DNA from: Streptomyces sp. NBC_00708
Lineage (GTDB): Bacteria; Actinomycetota; Actinomycetes; Streptomycetales; Streptomycetaceae
Assembly: GCA_036226585.1 (NCBI GenBank)
Contig: CP108997.1
Span: forward strand, 3,100,001 to 3,164,000
DNA length: 64,000 nucleotides
Reading direction: 5' to 3'
The position numbers and the translations under genes are program-made. Each line of letters begins with the position of its first letter. Position 1 is the first letter of the stretch. This document shows, piece after piece, positions 49,244-58,475 of this stretch. The notes under the pieces are model-generated. The model did no database searches and had not been told where the DNA came from. It worked only from the letters and a program-made list of their open reading frames with translations.

Positions 49244-49836
49244 GCAGCGGGCAGCCGTCCGGCGAGAAGCCTCTGATCGGGCGTTCCTACACCCGGGCAC
49301 GCAAGCACCCTCTCGTCATCGGCAAGCTTCCCGGCGGAGGGCGGATTCCGGGCGGGCCGTACACGATCACGCAGATCGTCACCATGGTGGTGGTCTTCGT
49401 GCTCCTGCTGAGCCTGCGGAGTCTGTGGGCGTTCTTCGGACTCGGAAACGCCCTGATCCTGGTCGCGGTCCCGTGGGGACTCGCGTGGCTGATGCGGTAC
49501 GCCCGGATGGACGGCCGCGACCCCGCGCGAGCGCTGCTCGGGCTGATCACCTACGGCACCGCACCGCCGGGGGGCAAGCTGGCCGGCCGCCCGCAACGCA
49601 CCTTCAAGACCAAGCTGGTGACGGGGCGGGTGACCCTCAGCCTGCGGCCCCTCGCGGAACCGGTACCCGAACCGGAACGACCGCCCGTCCCCGAGTCCCG
49701 CCCGGTACGGCTCGTCACCACGACGGGCCGTACCGGAAGGAAGTCGCCCGAGGCGGCGCCCCCGGCCGGCACGGCACCGGCCCGACCCCGTACCCGTCTC
49801 CAGGAACTGCTCGACGAAGCAGAGCGGCAGCACTGA
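49240..49836 (+). CDS. TcpE-like conjugal transfer membrane protein
   Basis: The 198-residue protein has the TcpE N-terminal pattern (SYTRARKHPLVIGKLPGG then GPYTITQIV), two closely spaced transmembrane helices (about 45-63 and 66-84) and a basic cytoplasmic part with RMDGRDPARALLGLITY. A Pro/Arg-rich tail follows. TcpE/VirB3-like proteins anchor the VirB4 ATPase, which is the next gene. Confidence 0.87.
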   Translation: MSSGQPSGEKPLIGRSYTRARKHPLVIGKLPGGGRIPGGPYTITQIVTMVVVFVLLLSLRSLWAFFGLGNALILVAVPWGLAWLMRYARMDGRDPARALLGLITYGTAPPGGKLAGRPQRTFKTKLVTGRVTLSLRPLAEPVPEPERPPVPESRPVRLVTTTGRTGRKSPEAAPPAGTAPARPRTRLQELLDEAERQH

Positions 49837-49858
49837 ACCGAAGGATGGATGAACTGCC

Positions 49859-52489
49859 ATGCGTCTTCCCGTGCGCCACATCAGCGGCCATCTGATCTGG
49901 ACCACCAACGCGACGGTGTGGGCCGTGTGGCGGGTCGAATCCGACAACTACAGCCACGCCTCCAAGGCGGCCAAGCACGAGCGGCTCAACGCCCTTGAGG
50001 CCCTGTTCAAGGCAATCAAGGGCGAGGCACTGCTGCTGAGCCTGTGCCCGCAGGTGGACGCGGCCACCGTCGTCACCCGCATGACGGCGGGCATCGACCT
50101 GGACGCGTCCCCCGAGTACGTGGACCTCTCCCTGCGCGTCCTGGACGAGCTGGAGGAGATGGAACTCTCGGGACGGGTCGACTTCCTCGCCGTCCCCATG
50201 AAGCACACCGACTTCAAGCAGGGCGCGATGGCGGTCCTGTCGTCCGCCCACTACGAGGTCATGAACACCCTCGGGCTGCCCACCACGCCGGTCAACAAGG
50301 CTGAGGAGGAGCGCCGTATCGAGCAGGCCCGGCACCTCGCGGCCACCTGGCCGGCCGCCATCAGGCTTCGCCCCGCCACCGAGGGCGAGATCCTCTGGAT
50401 CTACGGCCACTGCGCGCGCCGGGGCCTCGCCGAGCCGCTGCTTCCCGAGTACGACGAGCCCCGCTCGGTGGTGGGGCGCGGGCGGGCCGTGGCCGCGTAC
50501 AGCGAGGTGATCCTCGACGAGGGCGGGCGCAGCGACGGCGTCCAGGAACGGCGAGGCGTGCCGCTCAACCCCTTCCGGCACCGTTACGTGAAGTCGAGCA
50601 CCGAGTTCGGCGACAGCTACCAGGCGTTCTCCATCCTGGCGGAGATGCCGGAGGCCTTCGCCTTCCCGGGCAGCGAGTATCTGGCAGCCCTGGACGACTT
50701 CGGCTTCCCCGTCGACTGGGCGGTCCGGCTGCACATCGAGCAGGGCTCGAAAGCGGAGCCCAAGTCCCGCCGGCAGGCCCGCGAACTCGCCCATCAGCGC
50801 GGTGAGTACGACGGGGAGACGGCCGGTATCCCGGCGAGCCTGGACAAGGCCAGCACCGCGCTCGACGAATACCGCTCCCGGCTCACCTCGTCCTCCACCG
50901 AGGTCGAGATCCGGGCCAGCGTGGTCACCTGCGTCTGGGGCCAGAGCCCGGAGGAGACCGAGGAGAAGGCGGCCGCGCTGATCAACCACTTCGGTGGCAA
51001 CGACTACACACTGGTCCGCCCGATCGGCGAGCAGGCGCCCCTGTTCCACAGCATGCTCCCAGGCACGCCCACGCCCCGCGTCATGAACGACTACGCCCAG
51101 TTCCTGCTGGCCAAGGACTTCGCCATGGCCCTGCCCTTCTGCGGCCAGGCGCTCGGCGACGACGGCGGCTCGCTGTTCGGCCTCCAGCTCAACGGCGGCG
51201 GTGCCCGTCCGGTCCTGGTCGACTTCAGTCTCGGCCCGCGCATGAACGCCTCGGCGTCTGCCGTGTTCATCGGCGAGCTGGGTTCCGGCAAGTCGGTCGC
51301 CATGAAGACCGCGATGTACTCGATCCTCACCACCGGCCGCCGCGTCGGGCGCTCCCGCAGCCGCGGCCGGGCGCTGGCCATCGACCGTACGCCCCAGCAG
51401 GAATGGGCCCGCTTCGCGCGCGCCTGCCCCGGTGAGACCCAGGTCATCACCGTCGACGAGGACGCCTCGGTCTCGCTGGACCCGCTGCGCGTCTTCAAGG
51501 GGCCGCGCGCCGCCCGTTACACCGAGTCCTTCCTGACCCCGCTGCTGGACATCGCCTCGATGAGCACCGAGGGCGTCACCCTCGCCGACGCCATCGACGC
51601 CACGCACAAGGCGCCCGAGCCCAGCATGCGGATGCTCCTGGACACCCTGACGGAGCGCGCGCAGACCAGCGATCCGCAGGACCCGGACGACCACAACGTC
51701 CGCGCGGCGGCAAGTGAACTGGCGCGCAAGCTGCGCTCGCTGGCCAAGAAGGACCTGGGCCGGGTGATCTTCGACCCGACCCTCCCCATCGTGGAGATCA
51801 CCGACGCCGACACGATCATCTTCTCCGCCGCCAACATCGGTCTGCCCAAGAAGACCGAACTGGAGGGCCACCGGCTGTCCAGCCTGGAGGTCGAGAAGAA
51901 GTTCGGCTGGCGCCTGATGTACCTGGTCGCCGCGCTCTGCCGCGAGATCGCCTTCGCCGACCCGGAGGAGTTCGTCGGGGTCTTCCTCGACGAGTGCTGG
52001 TGGCTGACCTCGTCCGCCGAGGGTACGGAACTGCTCCTGGAGATCATCAACGACGGCCGTAAGCACGGCTGCGGCGCCTTCGCCGGCTCCCACGACCCGT
52101 ACGACGTCGGCCCGGCCAACTCCGAGTACGGCGAGAAGATCCGCGGCCTGGTCTCCCACCGCTTCCTCTTCCGCCACCGCAACCGCCAACTCGCGGCGCG
52201 TGGCCTGGAGTTCCTGGGGCTGGACGGCACCGACCCGGAGCTGCTGAAGCTGGTCACCGAGAACCTGTCGCCGATCAACGTCTCCGACGACGAACGGCTG
52301 CTGCGCTCCGGTGAGTGCCTCTACTACGACCTGAAGAAGCGCATCGGCGGCATGAAGGTCCTGATCCCGGCGGACGAGCAGGCGGCCGAGGCCATCCACA
52401 CGACCCCGGGCCGCGCCACCCTCGACGAGCCGGCCGAGGCCGTCGAGGCGATCGACGCCATGGAAGCGGTGGAGGCGCAGAGCATATGA
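49859..52489 (+). CDS. VirB4/TcpF-type secretion ATPase
   Basis: The 876-residue ATPase has an N-terminal domain (1-450; opening RLPVRHISGHLIWTTN) typical of Gram-positive VirB4-like conjugation proteins. Walker A is GELGSGKS at about 472-479. Walker B is VGVFLDECWWL around residue 711, followed by NDGRKHGCGAFAGSHDP. A bipartite catalytic region and the C-terminal FRHRNRQLAARGLEFLGLDG are also seen. It would power assembly or substrate movement at the membrane. It follows the TcpE-like gene by 22 nt and overlaps the next gene (ATGA). Confidence 0.93.
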   Translation: MRLPVRHISGHLIWTTNATVWAVWRVESDNYSHASKAAKHERLNALEALFKAIKGEALLLSLCPQVDAATVVTRMTAGIDLDASPEYVDLSLRVLDELEEMELSGRVDFLAVPMKHTDFKQGAMAVLSSAHYEVMNTLGLPTTPVNKAEEERRIEQARHLAATWPAAIRLRPATEGEILWIYGHCARRGLAEPLLPEYDEPRSVVGRGRAVAAYSEVILDEGGRSDGVQERRGVPLNPFRHRYVKSSTEFGDSYQAFSILAEMPEAFAFPGSEYLAALDDFGFPVDWAVRLHIEQGSKAEPKSRRQARELAHQRGEYDGETAGIPASLDKASTALDEYRSRLTSSSTEVEIRASVVTCVWGQSPEETEEKAAALINHFGGNDYTLVRPIGEQAPLFHSMLPGTPTPRVMNDYAQFLLAKDFAMALPFCGQALGDDGGSLFGLQLNGGGARPVLVDFSLGPRMNASASAVFIGELGSGKSVAMKTAMYSILTTGRRVGRSRSRGRALAIDRTPQQEWARFARACPGETQVITVDEDASVSLDPLRVFKGPRAARYTESFLTPLLDIASMSTEGVTLADAIDATHKAPEPSMRMLLDTLTERAQTSDPQDPDDHNVRAAASELARKLRSLAKKDLGRVIFDPTLPIVEITDADTIIFSAANIGLPKKTELEGHRLSSLEVEKKFGWRLMYLVAALCREIAFADPEEFVGVFLDECWWLTSSAEGTELLLEIINDGRKHGCGAFAGSHDPYDVGPANSEYGEKIRGLVSHRFLFRHRNRQLAARGLEFLGLDGTDPELLKLVTENLSPINVSDDERLLRSGECLYYDLKKRIGGMKVLIPADEQAAEAIHTTPGRATLDEPAEAVEAIDAMEAVEAQSI

Positions 52490-54933
52490 CCGCACTCACG
52501 GGGGTGATCCGGCAACGCCGCAACTGGCTGCGGCTGCTGGTGCTGATCGGCGTGCCGATCGTGCTCACGCTGGTCCTCACGCACGGCGCGTGGGCGGCCA
52601 CCGAGGAGTGCCACAGCGTGGAGCCCGGCAAGATGCTGGACCTCCTGTGCGAGCCGCCGACGAAGGAAGCGGACCCCGGCAGGGTGCTCGGCATCTTCGA
52701 CGTCGTGGACAGGAACAACGTCCCGATCAGCTCGTACGGTCTCAACGTCGACTCGGGCGGCATGCTCGACGTCATCAGCAAGATCATCTCCTTCCTGATC
52801 GGCATCGGCTTCAGCGTCATCAGGACCGTGATCGGCTTCGCCTGCTGGCTGGTCGACTGGGCCCTGGACTTCGGCCTGGCCAAGACGCTCCTGACCCCCG
52901 TCTCCGACGTCGCGGCCACCATCAAGGACCAGGTCATCGACAACCTGGCGCTGAAGATCCTCTTCCTGACGATCGCCGCGCTCTGGGCGGGTTACCTCAT
53001 TCTCTTCAAGCAGCGCTCCAAGGGCTGGATGGAGATCTGCACCTCCCTGGTCATCGCCTCCATCGCCACCGTGACCCTGGCCAGCCCCGGAACCTTTCTG
53101 ATCGGCAACGGCGACAACACCGGCGTACTCGGGAAGACCAAGGAATTCTCGCTGGAGATCGCCGACGTGATCCTCACCCAGCGGTGCGACGACGACACGA
53201 AGCACACGAAGCCGGACGCCAATGGGAAGAAGCCCAAGCCGACGACCTGTTCCGGGCGGGAGAACGGCCCGGAGGACGGCGTGAGCCGCCCGATCACCGA
53301 CGGACTGGTCGACGCGTTCATCCAGCGGCCGGTGTGGGTGCTCTACACGGGCAAGGGCATCACCAAGGAATGCAGCTACGCGTACGGCCAGGCCACTCTC
53401 GCCCGGTACAACTTCAACCGGTTCGTCCTGCCCGCTCTGGTCGCGGCCGAGGAGAAGAAGCAGGACGACAGTGGGTGGTTCTCGAAACTCGGCCACGTGT
53501 TCGCCAACACCTTCTCCCTGGACGGGCTGAAGAACACCTTGCTGGTGGCCACGGGCAACCCCTGGGCGATCTACACCGCGGTCGACAACGACCAGAAGAA
53601 GGCGATCGAGCACTTCAAGGACAAGGTCGTCAAGAGCGACCCGTCCTGGAAGACGTACATCGACGGCAAGGGCAGCAAAGACGTCAAGGGCACCGACCCG
53701 GCCGTGCAGGATGCGTGCGGCGGCAACGTTCCCATGGACGACCAGAAGATCTCCGCCTCGCTGGACAACCTGCTCAGCGTCTGGTTCATCGCCCTCGCCG
53801 CGATCATCGTCGTCGGGCTGGTGCTGGCTGTCTCCTGCACCTTCCTGATGTCCCAGATCTGGATGGCCGTCGAGGTCATCCGGGCTCAGCCGGCCCTGGT
53901 CGCGGGCATCCTGCCCGGTGGCGGCCGGCAGATGATGTGGAAATGGGTATCGGGGGTCGTACGCGTCATCCTGGCCATTTTCCTGTCCGTGATGTTCCTG
54001 GCCTTCTTCCTGATCATGATCATCGCGGTGCTGGACGCGAACACCGGCAAGGTCATGACGGTCAAGTTCCTCTCCATCGACTTCATCGCCCTCGGCTTCC
54101 TGGTCTTCCGCAAGAAGGTCACCGCGGCGGCGAAGAACATCTCGGCGAACTTCGGCCAGAAGATGGCGGCCAAGACCGGAGGGGAAGCCAGCACGTTCCA
54201 GGGGGCCACCAAGGGTGCCCCGTCGGGACTGGATCAGCTCAAGCAGGACGGGGCCACCCTCAGCAAGGTCGGAAGCAAGACGCGTGACCTCTGGCGCGGC
54301 AAAGTGCCCGGCCAAGGGGGCGGAGGTGAGGGCGAGGGCGGTGACGGCGCCGGGAAGGGCGCTGGAAAGGGCGCCGGCCAGAAGAAGCCGAAGAAGGGCC
54401 TCAAGGAACGCGTTCAGGGCGCGGTCAAGCTGGGCACCACGGTCGCCGCGGCGGTGGGATCCGGCGGTACGTCCGCCGCGCTGCAGGCATCGGCCAAGGC
54501 CGCACTCAAGGCACGGCTCAAGAACGCCGCGAAGAAGCGGGCGGCCAATGCCCGCAAGGCCGCTACGCAGCGTCTGAACAGGAGCCGCGTCGGCCGGGGC
54601 GCACAGGCCGTGGCCCGTACCGGCCGGAACCTCGCCAAAGAGGCCCCCACCGCCAAAAGCAAGTTCAAGAACGCGGTGGCTGCCGAGAGGAACAACCTCC
54701 TGGGCCGCGGGCAAGGGCCGAGTGAGGCCAAGACCCGCGGGCGCGAGGCGTCGCGGGAGTTGCGGAAAAACCGGAGTGAGCACAGCGGGAAGGTTCGCCT
54801 GAGCAACAAAGTGAATGGAGCTCGGCATAACCGGCTGAACAACAGCCGCTCCTCCACCGGCTCCAACCGTCCTCCCCGCCCGCGCGGCAAAGGCGGCAAA
54901 GGCGGTAAAGGCGGTAAAGGCGGCGGCGCGTGA
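52486..54933 (+). CDS. VirB6/TrbL-like multi-spanning channel protein with long basic tail
   Basis: The 815-residue protein has a signal-like helix (15-37) with cleavage near AWA-ATEE, helices at about 96-128, 155-175 and 185-205, a large extracytoplasmic domain with Cys pairs (220-420), and helices at about 428-452 and 485-515. A final cytoplasmic stretch of 260 residues (about 550-815) is extremely rich in Lys, Arg, Gly and Ala and ends in five GGK units. Topology matches VirB6/TrbL-type channel proteins. The basic tail could bind DNA or membrane surfaces; that is inference. It is coupled on both sides. Confidence 0.87.
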   Translation: MTALTGVIRQRRNWLRLLVLIGVPIVLTLVLTHGAWAATEECHSVEPGKMLDLLCEPPTKEADPGRVLGIFDVVDRNNVPISSYGLNVDSGGMLDVISKIISFLIGIGFSVIRTVIGFACWLVDWALDFGLAKTLLTPVSDVAATIKDQVIDNLALKILFLTIAALWAGYLILFKQRSKGWMEICTSLVIASIATVTLASPGTFLIGNGDNTGVLGKTKEFSLEIADVILTQRCDDDTKHTKPDANGKKPKPTTCSGRENGPEDGVSRPITDGLVDAFIQRPVWVLYTGKGITKECSYAYGQATLARYNFNRFVLPALVAAEEKKQDDSGWFSKLGHVFANTFSLDGLKNTLLVATGNPWAIYTAVDNDQKKAIEHFKDKVVKSDPSWKTYIDGKGSKDVKGTDPAVQDACGGNVPMDDQKISASLDNLLSVWFIALAAIIVVGLVLAVSCTFLMSQIWMAVEVIRAQPALVAGILPGGGRQMMWKWVSGVVRVILAIFLSVMFLAFFLIMIIAVLDANTGKVMTVKFLSIDFIALGFLVFRKKVTAAAKNISANFGQKMAAKTGGEASTFQGATKGAPSGLDQLKQDGATLSKVGSKTRDLWRGKVPGQGGGGEGEGGDGAGKGAGKGAGQKKPKKGLKERVQGAVKLGTTVAAAVGSGGTSAALQASAKAALKARLKNAAKKRAANARKAATQRLNRSRVGRGAQAVARTGRNLAKEAPTAKSKFKNAVAAERNNLLGRGQGPSEAKTRGREASRELRKNRSEHSGKVRLSNKVNGARHNRLNNSRSSTGSNRPPRPRGKGGKGGKGGKGGGA

Positions 54934-56132
54934 GCACAGCCACCAAACCCAAACCGAAGAGCTCGGCCGACACGTCCGAGCCGATGAGCAGTGGCAAGAA
55001 GTGGGCCATCGGTCTGGTCATAGCCGGTCTGATCCCCTGGGCGTTTTTCATCCTCGCCATGTTCATCGGTACGGGCCTGCTGCCCGGGGGCGGCTCCAGC
55101 CTCCAGAAAGATGATCCTGTTCCGGTCCAGATCAGTTGCGTCGAGGTGGCCGGCATCCCCAAGCCCACCTGCGAGGCGTATCTGTCGGCGGAGCAGAAGA
55201 TCAAGAAGGTCCGCCCCAAATGCAAGAACCTCAAGTGGACCCTGCTCGCCGGCATCGGAAAGATCGAGTCCCACCACGGCACGTTCATGGGCCGCAAGGT
55301 CAACGAGAAGGCCGGCGCGAGCTACGGCGACGTGGAACCGCCGGTCATCGGGCCGGTCCTCGACGGCACCAACAACACCGAGCGCATCCTTGACACGGAC
55401 GGCGGCAAGTACGACAACGACACCACCTACGACCGGGCGGTCGGTCCCACGCAGTTCATCCCCTCGACGTGGAAGGTCTACGCCCAGGACGGCGACGACG
55501 ACGGTGACACCGACCCGCAGAACGTCTTCGACTCCGCTCTGAGCACGGCGGCGCTCCTCTGCGGCAAGGGCGCCGTCGACATGTCCGACTCAAAGACCGA
55601 GCACGACGCCATCTTCCGGTACAACCATTCCGAGCAGTACGTCAAAGACGTCCGCAACGCCAAGGACGAGTACGACGCCCTGGGCGACATCTCCGGGCCG
55701 ATCGACGCGACCGGAACGGCCAAGAAAATCATCGCGGCCGCCAGGTCGCAGAAGGGCGTGGCCTACTCCTGGGGCGGCGGAGGGCCTGGCGGCCCTTCGT
55801 ACGGCATCGACCAGGGCAAGAACATCTGGGGATTCGATTGCTCCGGCCTGACGGAATACGCCTACGCCAAGGCAGGCATCAAGATCGGTGGCGATACAAG
55901 CGCACAGCATGCCAGCAAGAACGTAAGGGTCACCCACCAGACGAACCTCAAGGGTGCGAACCCCGGCGACCTGCTCTTCTTCTCATCCAGTCCGGGAACC
56001 GGAAAGGGAATCTTCCATGTCTCGATCTATCTGGGGAAGAACAGACAGATCGAGGCGCCGAGAACGGGCGACGTCGTCAAGGAGTCCGACGTCCGCATGG
56101 GATCGCTCGACAGCATTGGACATCTGAAGTGA
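54930..56132 (+). CDS. Lytic transglycosylase / NlpC-P60 peptidoglycan hydrolase
   Basis: The 400-residue bifunctional cell-wall enzyme starts at GTG 54930, overlapping the previous stop. One transmembrane helix (25-47) anchors it. A soluble lytic transglycosylase domain spans about 90-240 (LLAGIGKIESHHG with catalytic Glu, VGPTQFIPSTWKVY). An NlpC/P60 domain spans about 262-400, with catalytic C304 (FDCSGLTEY) and His near 363 (FHVSIYLG). It resembles TcpG/VirB1-type hydrolases that open the wall for secretion systems. Confidence 0.94.
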   Translation: MSTATKPKPKSSADTSEPMSSGKKWAIGLVIAGLIPWAFFILAMFIGTGLLPGGGSSLQKDDPVPVQISCVEVAGIPKPTCEAYLSAEQKIKKVRPKCKNLKWTLLAGIGKIESHHGTFMGRKVNEKAGASYGDVEPPVIGPVLDGTNNTERILDTDGGKYDNDTTYDRAVGPTQFIPSTWKVYAQDGDDDGDTDPQNVFDSALSTAALLCGKGAVDMSDSKTEHDAIFRYNHSEQYVKDVRNAKDEYDALGDISGPIDATGTAKKIIAAARSQKGVAYSWGGGGPGGPSYGIDQGKNIWGFDCSGLTEYAYAKAGIKIGGDTSAQHASKNVRVTHQTNLKGANPGDLLFFSSSPGTGKGIFHVSIYLGKNRQIEAPRTGDVVKESDVRMGSLDSIGHLK

Positions 56133-56767
56133 CCAGCAGCGCGGAGCGCTCGGGCCTCATCATGCTCGCCATGGCCGCGGTTCTCTCTCTGGTGGGCGTC
56201 ATCCTGCTCTGGCCCGACATGAGCGGAGAACAGGCCCATACAGCCCGCCCGCCGGCCACCTCACCGTCCCCTTCTCGCACCACGGACGCCCGCCCGCCCA
56301 CGGTCGAGCCGAGCCCGAGCCCCACTCCGACCACTGCCGCACCCTCGCCGTCGCCGTCCCCCTCCGCGTCGAAGGACGGCGACGCCCTCGCCGGAACGGT
56401 CAGCGACGCCGTCCTGCAGCGCGCTCTGCAACAGTCCCGCCAGGCGAACATCCCGCCCACGCTCGAAAAGCGCCTCGTTGACCTCGGCGGCAAGGTCCTG
56501 CTCGCCGACGTCACCGGCGAGGGCCGCAAGGCGTACCCCGATTACTTCATGGGCCAGCCGGCCACTGACCGCTGGCAGAAATGCCGCATCCGCGCCGGTG
56601 TCGCAGAACGCTACGACAACCGCGCGGACGCCGCCCTCATCCATCTGGTGTGGGACGGTACGAGCCCCGAGGGCGAACACGACGACCGTCGGCCGGCGAC
56701 CGTGCTGCTGGTCAGGGACGGGGACGGCACATGGGCCCCACAGTCCATCCCTGTGGAGGAGGACTGA
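56129..56767 (+). CDS. Membrane-anchored protein of unknown function, end of secretion operon
   Basis: The product is 212 residues from GTG 56129, overlapping the hydrolase stop. One N-terminal transmembrane helix (LIMLAMAAVLSLVGVILLW) is followed by a Pro/Ser/Thr-rich wall-spanning linker (35-80). A folded domain of about 120 residues follows (LEKRLVDLGGKVLLADVTGEG, DRWQKCRIRAGVAERYDN, ALIHLVWDG). Function unknown. Its coupling suggests it belongs to the same complex. Confidence 0.85.
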   Translation: MTSSAERSGLIMLAMAAVLSLVGVILLWPDMSGEQAHTARPPATSPSPSRTTDARPPTVEPSPSPTPTTAAPSPSPSPSASKDGDALAGTVSDAVLQRALQQSRQANIPPTLEKRLVDLGGKVLLADVTGEGRKAYPDYFMGQPATDRWQKCRIRAGVAERYDNRADAALIHLVWDGTSPEGEHDDRRPATVLLVRDGDGTWAPQSIPVEED

Positions 56768-56819
56768 GGGCGGACAGCGCATGCCCTGAAGCACCGCGCG
56801 CGTCCGGTAGCCTTCCCGA

Positions 56820-57941
56820 ATGCGCTATTTCATCCAGTACCCGGCCGGAACCAGCGCCATCGTCGCCGAGGCGATGACGCATTTCGTCGAGGACTTCCAC
56901 CCGGAATACCAGGATGACAGCGCCATGCTTTTCCGCTCCACCTCACCGGTGGAACGAGTGGCCTCCATCCCGTTCGCCAAAAACGCCTTCGCCGTGATCA
57001 GCGAGACCCGCCGCGGTGCCATCGACACGAATGTGGCCCAGCTGACCGGCTCGCTCCGTACCCCCCAATTCCCCGCTCTTCCCGGAGAACGCGCGCGGGG
57101 CTTCCGCGTCATGGTGCACGTGGACGGCGAGCTGGCGTCCATCGGCGGCGACCGGAAGCGGGAGCTCGAGCGCACGATCTCCGCCTGCACGGGGCTGCGC
57201 CTGGAGGCCGGCGGTCGCGGACAGGAGTACTGGGTCATTGGCCGCCTGGACATGGACAGCCTCATGTTCTGCGCCCGGCTCCCCAAGCCGGCCCGGCCGA
57301 GGAAGGCACGCGGCGCCCTCTCCCACGAGCTCTCCGCGATGCTCGTCCTGGCCTCCGACCCGCATCCCGACGACTCGTTCCTCGACCCCTTCGCGGGCAG
57401 CGGTTCCTTCGTCGTCGCCCGGCTCGGCATGCCCGCGCGGGAGATCATCTACTCCGATCTGGACCTCGCCGAGCACCGCGAGGACCTGCCGCCCGAGGCA
57501 CTGAGCGACGGCCGCGTCCGGCTGCTCGCCGAGGACGCCCTGACCCTCCCCTCCGTCGCCGACGGCTCGGTGGACGTCGTCGTGACGGACCCCCCGTGGG
57601 GCGAGCACGAAGAACTGCCCATGTCCGACGAAGAGTTCGCGGACTCCACCAGCCTCTCCCTCGCGCGGGTCCTGCGCCCGGCAACGGGCCGCTTCGTCCT
57701 CCTCTGCGCCCGCCGGGGCGCCCCGGCCTTCGAGGAAGCCCTCGAGAACGCCGGACTCCGCGTCGCCGCCACCCACGCCATCCTGGTCAACGGCCACCCG
57801 GCCACGGTCTTCACCGGCACCCGCGACGCCGCGCCGCACCCCGAGCGGGAATCGACCGACGCCCCGCGAAGGGCCCCCGCCAAGCCCCTGCTCATCGGCA
57901 TGAGCACCTACCGCCGCTCCCTGAACCGCTTCTCGCACTGA
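56820..57941 (+). CDS. Class I methyltransferase with DPPW motif (THUMP/TrmG10-like)
   Basis: The 373-residue protein has an N-terminal 160 residues resembling the RNA-binding part of THUMP-type methyltransferases (SIPFAKNAFAVISETRRG; FRVMVHVDGELASIGG). A Rossmann methyltransferase follows with motif I DPFAGSGSFVVARLG, an acidic loop YSDLDLAEH and motif IV TDPPWG. The DPPW tetrad is that of amino-methyltransferases acting on exocyclic N of bases; the N-terminal part favours RNA, as in Trm14/TrmG10. It is 52 nt after the secretion operon and may be separate. Confidence 0.83.
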   Translation: MRYFIQYPAGTSAIVAEAMTHFVEDFHPEYQDDSAMLFRSTSPVERVASIPFAKNAFAVISETRRGAIDTNVAQLTGSLRTPQFPALPGERARGFRVMVHVDGELASIGGDRKRELERTISACTGLRLEAGGRGQEYWVIGRLDMDSLMFCARLPKPARPRKARGALSHELSAMLVLASDPHPDDSFLDPFAGSGSFVVARLGMPAREIIYSDLDLAEHREDLPPEALSDGRVRLLAEDALTLPSVADGSVDVVVTDPPWGEHEELPMSDEEFADSTSLSLARVLRPATGRFVLLCARRGAPAFEEALENAGLRVAATHAILVNGHPATVFTGTRDAAPHPERESTDAPRRAPAKPLLIGMSTYRRSLNRFSH

Positions 57942-57953
57942 ACCGGGCGCGGT

Positions 57954-58475
57954 CTACTCGACCTTGCGGAGACCGTTCTCCCGGACGCAGTGAGAGATCG
58001 CCTCCGGCAGATGCCCGGCGACCGCGCCCAGAGTCGAGATGACGCCGCAGTCCCCAATGATCCCTTGCTTGGTCTGCTCGCGGGTGGGGGAACCGTCGAA
58101 CAGAGGGATGCGCTCTCCATCGGGGCCATCGAGCGGCGTACCGTATCGCACACCTTCAATCAGGCTTTCCCCAGGAAGGTCCGGCCGGTCCACCGTCGCA
58201 TACCGGTCCACCGCCTCCTCGCCCGGCGCACTCCACCACGACGTCACATCGAACACCCGCCCGAGGATGCCCCCTTCGGCCCCCTCCTCGCGGGCCGACG
58301 GCTCCAGCGGCTCCGGCTCCCCGGGTTCACCGGAATCCCCAGGACGGTCGGCCGGAGCAACCAGATCCTCCGGTTCAACCGGCTCCACCGGCTCAACCGG
58401 CCCCTCATCGATGGCGACAGCCGCGGAATCGGCGCTCGTCTCCGCTCCTGCCCCACTCCCGTACAACTCGCTCAA
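57954..58475 (-). CDS. Truncated calpain-like (peptidase C2) protein
   Basis: The product is 173 residues from TTG 58475, which overlaps the ATPase stop (TTGA) and follows AAGGAG. An acidic/Pro-rich N-terminus is followed by a conserved-looking region. A C-terminal QGIIGDCGVISTLGAVA motif matches the catalytic-Cys helix of calpain-family proteases (QGxxGDC). The reading frame ends 27 residues later, so the His and Asn of the triad are missing; the next gene is convergent, 12 nt away. It is either a decayed protease/toxin or a stand-alone fragment with another use. Coupling to the ATPase suggests it is still expressed. Confidence 0.65.
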   Translation of the reverse strand: MSELYGSGAGAETSADSAAVAIDEGPVEPVEPVEPEDLVAPADRPGDSGEPGEPEPLEPSAREEGAEGGILGRVFDVTSWWSAPGEEAVDRYATVDRPDLPGESLIEGVRYGTPLDGPDGERIPLFDGSPTREQTKQGIIGDCGVISTLGAVAGHLPEAISHCVRENGLRKVE

